Below, piece by piece: positions 34,513 to 43,346 of a stretch of DNA of 64,000 nt (positions within the stretch are counted from its first letter, which is position 1; every line of letters starts with the position of its first letter). Both the position numbers and the translations under genes were made by a program. The notes beneath the pieces are model-generated. The model did no database searches, was not told where the DNA came from, and saw only the letters and a program-made list of their open reading frames with translations. Origin of the DNA: Candidatus Accumulibacter sp. 66-26 (GTDB lineage: Bacteria; Pseudomonadota; Gammaproteobacteria; Burkholderiales; Rhodocyclaceae); NCBI GenBank assembly GCA_001897745.1, contig MKUH01000030.1, positions 35,940-99,939 of the forward strand. The letters are read 5' to 3'.

Positions 34513-35804
34513 AGGCGCCTGTCACTTCGATCCGCCGGCAGGTTCAGCTCTGTGTCGGCAAAGCGGGCGTGCCGGTGGGGTCGCTCGTGTATGTCCGCCA
34601 GGGGCGGCGCGAGAATAGCGCTTTCGCCTACGACGAGAGCTGGTTGGCCAGTCCGGCGAGTTTCAATGTGTCGGCCGATCTGCAACTGCTGGCGGGACAC
34701 CAATCGCACAAGGCGGCCTCGCCCCACGATTCGGTATTCCATGGCGCCATCGCGGACACCGCGCCGGATGCTTGGGGGCGGCGCGTCATCGCTCGGGACC
34801 ATGCCAAGCGTCGCAAGGGTGATCCGGGACTGCCGGCCCTCACGGAGCTGGACTATCTGCTCGCGGTGGATGACTTCAGCCGGGTTGGCGCACTACGCCT
34901 ACGTGACCCGGATGGCACCTGCTGGCACCGGACGACGACGGGTGGGCGGCGCAGCACACCACCTCTGATCGAACTGGAGCGGGTCTTTCTGGCCAGCCGG
35001 GCGGTCGAGCGCGGCGATGAAACCGCCGAGGATTTGCGTTATCTGCAGGGCAAGGGCACCTCGCTGGGCGGCATGCGGCCCAAGTGCACACTGGTGGACG
35101 AGGACGGCAGACTCGCCATCGGCAAGTTCCCGAGTGTGGGCGATGCGCGCAGCGTCACCCGTGGCGAGGTGCTGGCCTTGAAGCTGGCGGTGTTGGCAGG
35201 CATTGATGCGGCGCCGGCACGGATCGTTTTGCTGGGCGAGGTGCCGGTGGCTGTCATCGGACGCTTCGATCGCGATGAGGCGGATGGCCGCATCCCGTAC
35301 CAATCCGCTGCGTCCCTGCTGCAGGCTTCACGCGAGGAAGATCGTAGCTACACCGAGATCGCCGATGCCATCCGCACCCACGGCCACGCCCCCGCTCAGG
35401 ATGTGCGGCAACTCTGGCGGCGGCTGGTATTCAATCTGCTGATTACCAACGTGGACGACCACCTGCAGAACCACGGCTTCCTGCATGTGGCCCACGGTCA
35501 GTGGCGTCTGGCGCCGGCCTTCGACATTAATCCGTTCCCGGACAAGGAGAGGGAATCGAAGACTTGGCTGTCCGAGCGAGATGGGCCGATCACCGATGTG
35601 GGTATGCTGATGGCACGCGCCGCCTACTTCGGGCTAGACGAAGTGCGGGCTCGCGCCTTCCTTGCCGAAGTGCATGCCGTGGTGGCGAACTGGCGGCAGG
35701 TGGCACTCAGCGCAGATGTGGGCTTGCGGCAGTCGGAGCTGGATGACTACGCGCCGGCATTCGAGCATGAGCAGATGGTTCAGGCGGCCACCTTGCTCGG
35801 GTGA
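34509..35804 (+). CDS. hipA: HipA-like serine/threonine kinase toxin
   Basis: A 431-aa HipA-family kinase. The glycine-rich GTSLGGMRPKCTLVDEDGRL with the following IGKFPS lysine binds ATP. The catalytic loop is LLITNVDDHLQNHGFL and the metal-binding segment is AFDINPF. HipA proteins phosphorylate targets such as GltX and halt growth. It is paired with hipB and probably stabilises the element. It lies at the left edge of the cargo block preceding the methyltransferase. Confidence 0.92.
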   Translation: MKAPVTSIRRQVQLCVGKAGVPVGSLVYVRQGRRENSAFAYDESWLASPASFNVSADLQLLAGHQSHKAASPHDSVFHGAIADTAPDAWGRRVIARDHAKRRKGDPGLPALTELDYLLAVDDFSRVGALRLRDPDGTCWHRTTTGGRRSTPPLIELERVFLASRAVERGDETAEDLRYLQGKGTSLGGMRPKCTLVDEDGRLAIGKFPSVGDARSVTRGEVLALKLAVLAGIDAAPARIVLLGEVPVAVIGRFDRDEADGRIPYQSAASLLQASREEDRSYTEIADAIRTHGHAPAQDVRQLWRRLVFNLLITNVDDHLQNHGFLHVAHGQWRLAPAFDINPFPDKERESKTWLSERDGPITDVGMLMARAAYFGLDEVRARAFLAEVHAVVANWRQVALSADVGLRQSELDDYAPAFEHEQMVQAATLLG

Positions 35805-36029
35805 GCATGGACATGGCAAGAACATGTAAAGTGCAAATCAGTGTATGCCCTCATAGCTTATGCCCAGAGGATTTTTGCTGTGCGAGTCAGTCTTGCGGCA
35901 GGTTCGATTTTTGTGCTAAATCCGGCTTGAGTTTCCAACCTCGAAACATGGTCTGGATCACGATTGTTGAATGCATCAAAAGAGGATTCCAGAATCCATG
36001 ATCAATAATGACAATAGAGAATATAAGGC

Positions 36030-37658
36030 ATGCCAATTCCCATAATTGATCTCTTTGCTGGTCCCGGAGGTCTCGGTGAGGGATTTGCATCTCTGACGGG
36101 GCACAAGGAACGACCTTTTTTCGAGATCGGACTTTCCATAGAAAAAACTCCAGTCGCACATCGCACGCTTACGCTGAGAGCAGTGTTCAGGCGTTTGCGC
36201 GGCACCAATGATGTAAGGCATTATTACAGCTACATACGTGGCGAGATTGATGAAGCCTCATTCCGCAAGATTCCTGCTGTTGCCAATGCCTTCGCGCATG
36301 CGGAGAAAGAGGCGAGATGTCTTGAACTGGGCAAATCCGATGAAGAAAACATCGACTCTGAAATCAGAGCAGCATTGAGAGGGCAGGAAACCTGGATTCT
36401 GATCGGGGGACCTCCGTGTCAGGCGTATTCCGTCGCAGGCCGCTCCAGGCGTGCCAAGGACAAGGAGTTCCACAAGGACGAAAAGCACTTCCTCTACAGG
36501 GAGTACCTCAGAATCATCCAGGTTCACAAGCCGACTATCTTCGTGATGGAGAATGTCAAGGGCTTACTCTCGTCTACCCATTCCGGCAACCCAATGTTCG
36601 AGAAGATCATTGCTGATCTTTCAATGCCGGCGGATGGACTCGAGTATGAGATTCGATCCTTCATCAAGAAAGGGGCCGGTGATTCACTGGAGCCAACCGA
36701 TTACATCATCCATTCGGAACAATTCGGGATACCGCAGTGCAGGCACCGAGTCATTTTGCTCGGAGTAAGGAAGGGGTTGGACATACCGCAACACGAATTG
36801 CTGACTCCTGTTTCCCGTCCGGCCACAGTCAGCGAGACCATTGGAGATCTTCCGAAGATCAGGAGCAGATTGTCACGGGGAGACTCATTGGAAGCTTGGC
36901 GTGGGGCTGTCCAAGCGGCTTCTTCGTATGTCAATGGATGGGGAACTGGAATGGAATCTTCCATGATCCAGACACTACAGGCCTTTGCTGTGGCCGCCAT
37001 CCATTCCTCAAGCGGAAGTTCGTATATTCCAAGAAAGTACAGAAGGCCGAAACGACCAACCGAGCTCCAGAGGTGGCTGCATGACCGGAGTCTGGGAGGT
37101 GTCTGCCAGCACGAGTCCCGTTCGCATATGGCATCCGATCTTGCCCGATATCTCTTTTCGGCCGGTTATGCTGCAACAAGAGGCTATTCCCCAGGGCTGG
37201 ATGTATTTCCCCCTCGGTTGCTGCCAAATCACGTCAATGTACGCGCTGACAGAGAATCCGAAAAAATCCCTTTCAAGGATCGGTTCCGGGTGCAGTGCGG
37301 GAACGAACCCGCCACCACTGTAGTGGCTCACATTGCCAAGGATGGTCACTACTACATCCACTATGACCCCTCGCAGTGCAGAAGCCTTTCTGTCCGAGAG
37401 GCTGCACGGCTCCAGACGTTTCCTGACAACTATTTCTTCGCAGGGAATCGTACGGAACAATACACTCAGGTCGGAAATGCCGTACCGCCGCTTCTGGCCT
37501 ACAAGCTGGCAAAGGTCGTGCGAAGTCTCCTGAATGAAATGAGCAGGAAGAAGCGACGAAAGACAGGGGGCACGGAGCGGACACCAATCTCAGTGGATAC
37601 GAACTGGCGAGGGCAGTCGGAAGGTAGCAGACCGCCTCTGTTTGCCGAGGCCGACTAG
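36030..37658 (+). CDS. dcm-like: DNA (cytosine-5) methyltransferase
   Basis: A 542-aa C5 methyltransferase. Motif I is DLFAGPGGLGEGF (residues 7-19), motif IV GGPPCQAYS with catalytic C130, motif VI ENVKG (about 174-178), motif VIII QCRHRVILLG and motif X QVGNAVPPLLAYKLA. It is longer than a minimal enzyme, with an insert in the first 120 residues and in the target-recognition region. It should mark host DNA for the restriction-like genes that follow. Base composition is less GC-rich than in the ICE backbone. Confidence 0.94.
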   Translation: MPIPIIDLFAGPGGLGEGFASLTGHKERPFFEIGLSIEKTPVAHRTLTLRAVFRRLRGTNDVRHYYSYIRGEIDEASFRKIPAVANAFAHAEKEARCLELGKSDEENIDSEIRAALRGQETWILIGGPPCQAYSVAGRSRRAKDKEFHKDEKHFLYREYLRIIQVHKPTIFVMENVKGLLSSTHSGNPMFEKIIADLSMPADGLEYEIRSFIKKGAGDSLEPTDYIIHSEQFGIPQCRHRVILLGVRKGLDIPQHELLTPVSRPATVSETIGDLPKIRSRLSRGDSLEAWRGAVQAASSYVNGWGTGMESSMIQTLQAFAVAAIHSSSGSSYIPRKYRRPKRPTELQRWLHDRSLGGVCQHESRSHMASDLARYLFSAGYAATRGYSPGLDVFPPRLLPNHVNVRADRESEKIPFKDRFRVQCGNEPATTVVAHIAKDGHYYIHYDPSQCRSLSVREAARLQTFPDNYFFAGNRTEQYTQVGNAVPPLLAYKLAKVVRSLLNEMSRKKRRKTGGTERTPISVDTNWRGQSEGSRPPLFAEAD

Positions 37659-38101
37659 GGATCGATTTCGCCCACGATCAGAGCACTCTCCTTGCCATGA
37701 AGCCACTCCTCGACAATTCGCGCAGTTTCCTCGATCGAATGCTTCAATGCGCATTCCCAGACAATGCCGACACGCCAACCAAGAGCCTGGAGCATCTCAA
37801 CATGGCGCCTGTCGCGTACGATATTCTCCTGGAATTTTTTCTGCCAGAATTCCACGTTGGTCTTGGGGGTGGTGCTATAGCGGCAGCCGTTGTGCCGATG
37901 CCAGAAGCAGCCGTGGACAAACACTGCCGCCCTGTGTTTCGGGAACACAAGATCAGGGGAGCCGGGCAGCTTTCTGACATGAAGTCGATAGCGGAATCCC
38001 CTGACGAAAAGAAGGGAGCGAAGGGTCCGTTCCGGCCAGGTGTCCTTGCCGCGAATGCTCGACATCATGCGGCTGCGCTGAGGGGTAGTCGGGACGCGCA
38101 T
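37655..38101 (-). CDS. vsr: Vsr very-short-patch mismatch endonuclease
   Basis: A 148-aa Vsr endonuclease that nicks T:G mismatches formed by deamination of 5-methylcytosine. Visible motifs are RSRMMSSIRGKDTWPE, LPGSPDLVFPKHRAAVFVHG with the catalytic Asp, and GCFWHRHNGCRY for zinc and active-site residues. It is convergent with the methyltransferase, the two genes overlapping by four bases, and presumably protects the same methylated sites. Confidence 0.94.
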   Translation of the reverse strand: MRVPTTPQRSRMMSSIRGKDTWPERTLRSLLFVRGFRYRLHVRKLPGSPDLVFPKHRAAVFVHGCFWHRHNGCRYSTTPKTNVEFWQKKFQENIVRDRRHVEMLQALGWRVGIVWECALKHSIEETARIVEEWLHGKESALIVGEIDP

Positions 38102-38249
38102 GGCCTTGGAGGCATTTCATCTGGATGTCTGCGGAAAACGCCGCTTCGCACATCCGCCAGCCAATCCGACCGAGGGGAAGTGGCTGGCGAGACGATATCC
38201 GGAAGCTTAGCATGCAGCTGATTCGCAAGAAATCACGAGGGGGATATTG

Positions 38250-39728
38250 ATGGCGCGGGAGCACAGACACCCACCAAGCGCGGCCTGCCTATCGGCCTCG
38301 ATGAGGGATCTTGGGTACTCACTCGAAACGGCCATCGCTGACCTGGTCGACAACAGCATTTCCGCTGGCGCAGACATGATCGACATCATCTGCAACGTCT
38401 CCGGCGAGCATCCTCTTGTCGCCATTCTGGATAACGGCAGGGGAATGACGGAAGGTGAGTTGCTGGCTGCAATGCGCCATGGAACCGGTAACCCCAGACA
38501 GTTCCGTTCACCAAAGGATCTCGGGCGTTTTGGTCTTGGGCTGAAGACGGCATCGTTTTCTCAATGCCGCTCTCTAACGGTCGTGAGCAAGAGAGGTGGT
38601 GCTCTCCACGGGGCTGAATGGGATCTGGATCGAATCGATGCTGCGGACGATTGGCTATTGAGTATCTTGGATGGGGCAGACATCAAGGTGCTGCCCTATG
38701 TGAACCGACTTGTCAGTCACGGCACTGCCGTCATCTGGCAAAAACTCGACCGATTGATGGAAGACGAGGCTGGAGATCGTCGGGACGAGATCGTCAACGA
38801 GAAGCTCGCAGTGGTGGGCAGGCATCTCTCTCTTGTATTTCACCGGTTTCTTTCCGGCGAGATCAAGGGCTATCCCAGGATTTCAATTGCCATCAATGGC
38901 CACCAGATAACCGCATTCGATCCTTTCTGCAGGAAGAATCCGGCTACACAGGTGCTTCCAGAAGAAATAGTTCGGATTGGTGAAGCCGAAGTACGTCTGC
39001 AGCCCTATGTGTTGCCGCACCATAGCCGTCTGTCCGCATCCGAGTATGACTACTATCAGGATCGCAGTGACTTCATCTCCAACCAGGGGGGCTATGTCTA
39101 TCGAAATGGGCGCCTGATGGCATGGGGTGACTGGTTCCGTCTGGTGCCCAAAGGTGAGGCCACCAAGTTGGCGCGGGTGCAGATCGATTTTCCCAATTGT
39201 CTCGACGAAGCCTGGACCATCGACATCAAGAAATCTCGAGCACGCCCACCGCATGCTGTACGGGAACGCCTGCGCCAGATCATTGCCAGGATTGTTGGCC
39301 GTAGCGTGACAGTGCATCGGGGGCGCGGGCAGAAGCTGTTCCAGGAAAACCGGGCTCCGTTCTGGGAACGCTACGTCGATCATGATGGCATTCGATTCGC
39401 GATCAACGAGCAGCACCCGCTCATCGCATCGCTAGGGAAAAGACTCTCCTCCGAGGATGCAGACCTGCTTCGCGTATTGCTTGATTCGATTGCTGCTTCC
39501 CTGCCGGTGGAAATGATCTATTCCGATTACTCGACCCATCCTCGCGAGATCAATCAGAAAACAGTGGATGAAAGCTTGACCATGGACCGCCTGAGGAGTT
39601 TGCGGCAGGTCCTGTACGGCGACGGACCGGGTGATGCGAATGCCTTTCTTCAGATAGTGCGTTCCACGCATCTTTTCGATGGTCAGATCGAACTGGCCGA
39701 AAAATTCACCAGCGAGGCATTTGCATGA
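38250..39728 (+). CDS. GHKL ATPase of the MutL/MORC type
   Basis: A 492-aa protein. The GHKL ATP-binding motifs are clear: N-box ETAIADLVDN (residues 26-35), G1 DNGRGM (61-66) and GRFGLGLKTASFS (about 92-104). The C-terminal part lacks a recognisable MutL endonuclease motif. Prokaryotic MORC/MutL-like ATPases of this kind occur in predicted restriction systems together with Z1, DUF4420 and AIPR genes, as here. ATG 38250 follows GAGGGGG. Its end overlaps the Z1 gene (ATGA). Confidence 0.9.
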   Translation: MAREHRHPPSAACLSASMRDLGYSLETAIADLVDNSISAGADMIDIICNVSGEHPLVAILDNGRGMTEGELLAAMRHGTGNPRQFRSPKDLGRFGLGLKTASFSQCRSLTVVSKRGGALHGAEWDLDRIDAADDWLLSILDGADIKVLPYVNRLVSHGTAVIWQKLDRLMEDEAGDRRDEIVNEKLAVVGRHLSLVFHRFLSGEIKGYPRISIAINGHQITAFDPFCRKNPATQVLPEEIVRIGEAEVRLQPYVLPHHSRLSASEYDYYQDRSDFISNQGGYVYRNGRLMAWGDWFRLVPKGEATKLARVQIDFPNCLDEAWTIDIKKSRARPPHAVRERLRQIIARIVGRSVTVHRGRGQKLFQENRAPFWERYVDHDGIRFAINEQHPLIASLGKRLSSEDADLLRVLLDSIAASLPVEMIYSDYSTHPREINQKTVDESLTMDRLRSLRQVLYGDGPGDANAFLQIVRSTHLFDGQIELAEKFTSEAFA

Positions 39729-42388
39729 GCGTCACAGCCATCACGGAAGAACGGAACATCGCCAACGCGCTCATCTCGGGCCTTGCCAACATGCCCGAGA
39801 CGCCAACGCGTGAGCAGGTGGAGGAAAAGGCAAAGCAGCTTGCCGCAATATTCGGCTATGCGGGGGACCTTCGCAATATCGTCACCGAAGCGATGGAATC
39901 GGTGGTAACCCGTATGGGGTCAGGCGTCTCGCTGATCGATGTCAATGCGAAACACGATGATCAGTGGGTCCACAAGCGCGAAGACATCAGTTGGACCTAC
40001 GCCAGGGCGTACGAGGAATTCCTTCGCAATGAAGGCTGGCCTCCACAGATGGTCCAGTCACTGAGCGATGTCACGACCCGCATTCTCGGGCACCTTCAGG
40101 ATCCATTGAGTGAAGGCACGAGCTGGAACCGTCGTGGCCTTGTGATCGGGCATGTGCAGTCGGGAAAGACAGCCAATTACACTGGCCTGATAGCACGTGC
40201 AGCCGATGCTGGGTACAAGTTCATCATCGTCATTGCCGGCATTCACAACAATCTACGCAGGCAGACACAGCAACGGCTCGACGAGGCCTTCATTGGCCGG
40301 TCGAGCGATCCTGAAGATAAACGCAAGAAGATCGGTGTTGGTCTCAGCCAAGGGTATCCACATCCGGCAACACTGACGAATGTGAACAGCGACTTCAACA
40401 AGAAGACGGCAACCGAGAGTGGTTGGGAGCTCAACGACTTCAGCAAGCCGATCATCCTGATCATCAAGAAGAACGTCACGACGCTGACGGCACTGCACAG
40501 ATGGCTGAAGGAACTGAACGCGGAAAAGGATGGCCGCATTTCGAATGTGCCCATGCTGTTGATCGATGACGAGGCAGACAACGCATCGATCAACACGAAC
40601 AAGGAGGATCTGGATCCGACCCGGACGAATGCCATGATTCGACGCATTCTGGGGCTGTTCGCGAAGTCCTGTTATGTTGGCTATACGGCAACGCCCTTTG
40701 CCAATATTTTCATCAACCCGGACGCCTATGACGATGATGTGCAGGAAGAGTTGTTTCCTCGCGATTTCATCTATTGCCTCGATGCACCAACATCCTATTT
40801 CGGAGCCGAGAAGGTGTTTCTTGACGAGGCAAGCAGTCAATCGATCGTCATTCCTATCGATGACTGCGAAGATCTCATTCCCTATTCGCACAAGCGTGAT
40901 GATCCAGTCATGGAGTTGCCGCCAAGTCTCTATCGTGCCCTTGACCAGTTCCTTGTCGCCCGTGCCATTCGAAATCTTCGTGGGCAGGTCGGAAAGCACT
41001 GTTCAATGATGGTCAATGTCTCCCGTTTCGTGCCTGTGCAGAAGGCTGTGCGCGATTTTCTGAGTCTCAGGGAGAAGAAGATCAGGGAGGCGGTCCGTGC
41101 CAACTACGCGATGCCGGAGGAGGTTTCGTCAAGAAACGCCTATATGCTGGGATTGAAGCAGGCCTTCGATGCCGAGTACGGCGATGCCGGCTTCGATTGG
41201 GCCGAAGTGAAGGCTGCACTCAACGGAGTCTTCGATCACCTTCAACTCTATGTCATCAACAGTAAGAGCGACGAGGTGCTCGACTACACCCGGTACGAAA
41301 AGGAAGGCGTCGGATTGACTGTCATTGCTGTCGGTGGTCTGAGCCTCTCGCGCGGTTTGACCATCGAAGGATTGACGGTCAGCTACATGTATCGCAACAC
41401 CAAAATGTACGACACGCTCATGCAGATGGGGCGTTGGTTCGGGTACCGGCCTGGCTTCGAGGATCTCTGCCGCGTTCATCTCTCACGTGACTCGATCAAC
41501 TGGTATGCCCACATTGCCGATGCCGCGGAGGAGCTTGTGCAACAGGTCAAACGGATGCGGCGTGATCGCCTCAGTCCGAAGGACTTCGGGCTCTATGTTC
41601 GCTCGCATCCGGACAGCCTTCTGATAACTGCAGCCAACAAGATGCGAGCCGGCCAGGAGGTCACAGTCGAACAGAGCTTCAGTGGGCGGTTGCGGGAAAG
41701 TTACAAGGTCTCCACCGATTCTGAAGTGAACGCCAGAAATTTTGCACTGATAGCCGATCACTGGCGGACTGGTTTCGGTGGGCGACCTGCAGAGCTCACC
41801 GAAAAGGGTTTCATATTCAGGGATGTGCCGATCGATGTGGTTGAGGACTTCCTGACAAGGTTCGAGTGTCATTCGACCTTTTCCGGAGAGAGGTCGAATG
41901 TGGTGAGCTATCTTGAACGGATTGCGATGAAGCGTCCGCTGGCTGACGTTCTGCTGATTTCGCCTTCTGGCGGTTCAGGCGGTGAAAGTCCGTTTACCCT
42001 GAGAAATCAGGAGCGCGTCGTTGGAAAGGACCAGCCAAATGGTACTGCGTGGCGGCTGAACAAGGATAGAGTTGCCTCGCGTGGTGATGAGAAGCTTGGC
42101 CTCAGTGAAGCGCAGCGCAGTGAGGCCGAGACACTGGCCGGTGGCGAGAACGGCTTGGGTGCGGTATCCGATACACATTACCGGATGGCCAGAAACAAAC
42201 CGCTCCTCATGATTCACAGCTTGGAACCCAAGGGCGTGTCGATAGTGGGACCGATTGCCGCATTCGGTGTCAGCTTTCCCTGTGGGGACTATTCAACGAC
42301 TATCAACGTTGTTGTGAACAAAGTCTGGCTCCAGCAGATGCAGGGGTATGCCGACGATCCTGACGAAGAGGAGGACTATGATGCATGA
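39725..42388 (+). CDS. Z1 domain P-loop ATPase
   Basis: An 887-aa protein of the Z1 family. Walker A is GHVQSGKTANYTG (about 142-154), Walker B MLLIDDEADNASI, and YVGYTATPFANIF and LMQMGRWFGYRPG resemble helicase superfamily 2 motifs III and VI. Z1 proteins are predicted motor subunits of restriction-like systems. The N-terminal 100 residues and the C-terminal 200 residues have no recognised domain. The gene overlaps both neighbours. Confidence 0.92.
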   Translation: MSVTAITEERNIANALISGLANMPETPTREQVEEKAKQLAAIFGYAGDLRNIVTEAMESVVTRMGSGVSLIDVNAKHDDQWVHKREDISWTYARAYEEFLRNEGWPPQMVQSLSDVTTRILGHLQDPLSEGTSWNRRGLVIGHVQSGKTANYTGLIARAADAGYKFIIVIAGIHNNLRRQTQQRLDEAFIGRSSDPEDKRKKIGVGLSQGYPHPATLTNVNSDFNKKTATESGWELNDFSKPIILIIKKNVTTLTALHRWLKELNAEKDGRISNVPMLLIDDEADNASINTNKEDLDPTRTNAMIRRILGLFAKSCYVGYTATPFANIFINPDAYDDDVQEELFPRDFIYCLDAPTSYFGAEKVFLDEASSQSIVIPIDDCEDLIPYSHKRDDPVMELPPSLYRALDQFLVARAIRNLRGQVGKHCSMMVNVSRFVPVQKAVRDFLSLREKKIREAVRANYAMPEEVSSRNAYMLGLKQAFDAEYGDAGFDWAEVKAALNGVFDHLQLYVINSKSDEVLDYTRYEKEGVGLTVIAVGGLSLSRGLTIEGLTVSYMYRNTKMYDTLMQMGRWFGYRPGFEDLCRVHLSRDSINWYAHIADAAEELVQQVKRMRRDRLSPKDFGLYVRSHPDSLLITAANKMRAGQEVTVEQSFSGRLRESYKVSTDSEVNARNFALIADHWRTGFGGRPAELTEKGFIFRDVPIDVVEDFLTRFECHSTFSGERSNVVSYLERIAMKRPLADVLLISPSGGSGGESPFTLRNQERVVGKDQPNGTAWRLNKDRVASRGDEKLGLSEAQRSEAETLAGGENGLGAVSDTHYRMARNKPLLMIHSLEPKGVSIVGPIAAFGVSFPCGDYSTTINVVVNKVWLQQMQGYADDPDEEEDYDA

Positions 42389-43346
42389 GTCCTCGCCGTG
42401 GGATTGCATCACAGTTCCGGGAGCGGACTTCAATGTAAGACAGCTTGCCGGTGAAAGGGCTGTTCCGTGCTTCTGGGGACGAGACAGCAGTGGGGCCTGC
42501 CTTTTCATTGTGGAGCTTCAGGGCAATCATGCCGATCAGTATCGGAAAGCCGCAGTCGCGGTAAACGGGATTGATGTCGATCTGCGTGGCAGTGACAGAG
42601 GGATGCAGCGCCTTGTTCTTTCCCTTGAGAGGCAGATTGACCGTGACCTGTTCGAAGGGCTCTGCAACACGCTAGCAGCAGCATTGGAGCACGCTACTGA
42701 CTCAGCCAGTTCGCTCGCGGTTTCCCTCGCACATATCCGCCGATGGAAGACATTCATGTCCGGGTGCAGCCAGCATCTGTCGGCTGAGGAGGTCCGGGGG
42801 CTCTTTGCCGAAATCATTTTCCTGATGGAACTGATTGACCGGATGACTTCGATCTCGTCCGCCGTTGAAGCCTGGCTTGGTCCAGAGAGGTCGCACCAAG
42901 ACTTCATATTCGGCAACACGGCTGTCGAGGTCAAATCACTCTCCGGGGCAGAGCGCAGCACGATTCGAATTTCGTCGGAAGACCAGCTTGAGTCACTGAA
43001 CGATGCACTCTTCCTGCGTATATATCGCCTGAGTGATCTGCCTGGTTCAGTGGATGCGCGTTCACTCAATGAAATTGTCGCAGCAGTTCAGGCCAGGCTT
43101 GGCGAGGCGGATGCCGTGGAGGCCTTCGATCGCAAACTGGTTGCCCATGGCTATGCCCCGCTTCCCGAATATGATGAACCTCGCCTTGTCGTCAGCGAAG
43201 TGCGAAGCTATCGAGTCAATGATGGCTTTCCTCGCCTCATGCGATCACAACTGCCTACAGGAATAGCGGGGGTTGCCTATGATATTCGACTGGAAAGCAT
43301 AGTCCCCTATGAATGCAATGGCGTAGCTGTTTTCGGAGATGGGTAA
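42378..43346 (+). CDS. PD-(D/E)XK motif protein (DUF4420)
   Basis: A 322-aa protein of the DUF4420 family. The nuclease core is visible as SHQDFIFGNTAVEVKSLSG, giving D and E-V-K of PD-(D/E)XK. It is the probable DNA-cutting subunit. The ATG at 42378 lies inside the end of the Z1 gene with GAGGAG just upstream; the upstream frame is only an overlap artefact. Its TAA overlaps the AIPR start (TAATG). Confidence 0.88.
   Translation: MMHESSPWDCITVPGADFNVRQLAGERAVPCFWGRDSSGACLFIVELQGNHADQYRKAAVAVNGIDVDLRGSDRGMQRLVLSLERQIDRDLFEGLCNTLAAALEHATDSASSLAVSLAHIRRWKTFMSGCSQHLSAEEVRGLFAEIIFLMELIDRMTSISSAVEAWLGPERSHQDFIFGNTAVEVKSLSGAERSTIRISSEDQLESLNDALFLRIYRLSDLPGSVDARSLNEIVAAVQARLGEADAVEAFDRKLVAHGYAPLPEYDEPRLVVSEVRSYRVNDGFPRLMRSQLPTGIAGVAYDIRLESIVPYECNGVAVFGDG

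Noticed and set aside
36030..38101. Stand-alone type II restriction-modification system (Dcm plus Vsr)
   Set aside because: No separate type II endonuclease lies between them; the cutting function more likely comes from the DUF4420 nuclease in the following cluster.
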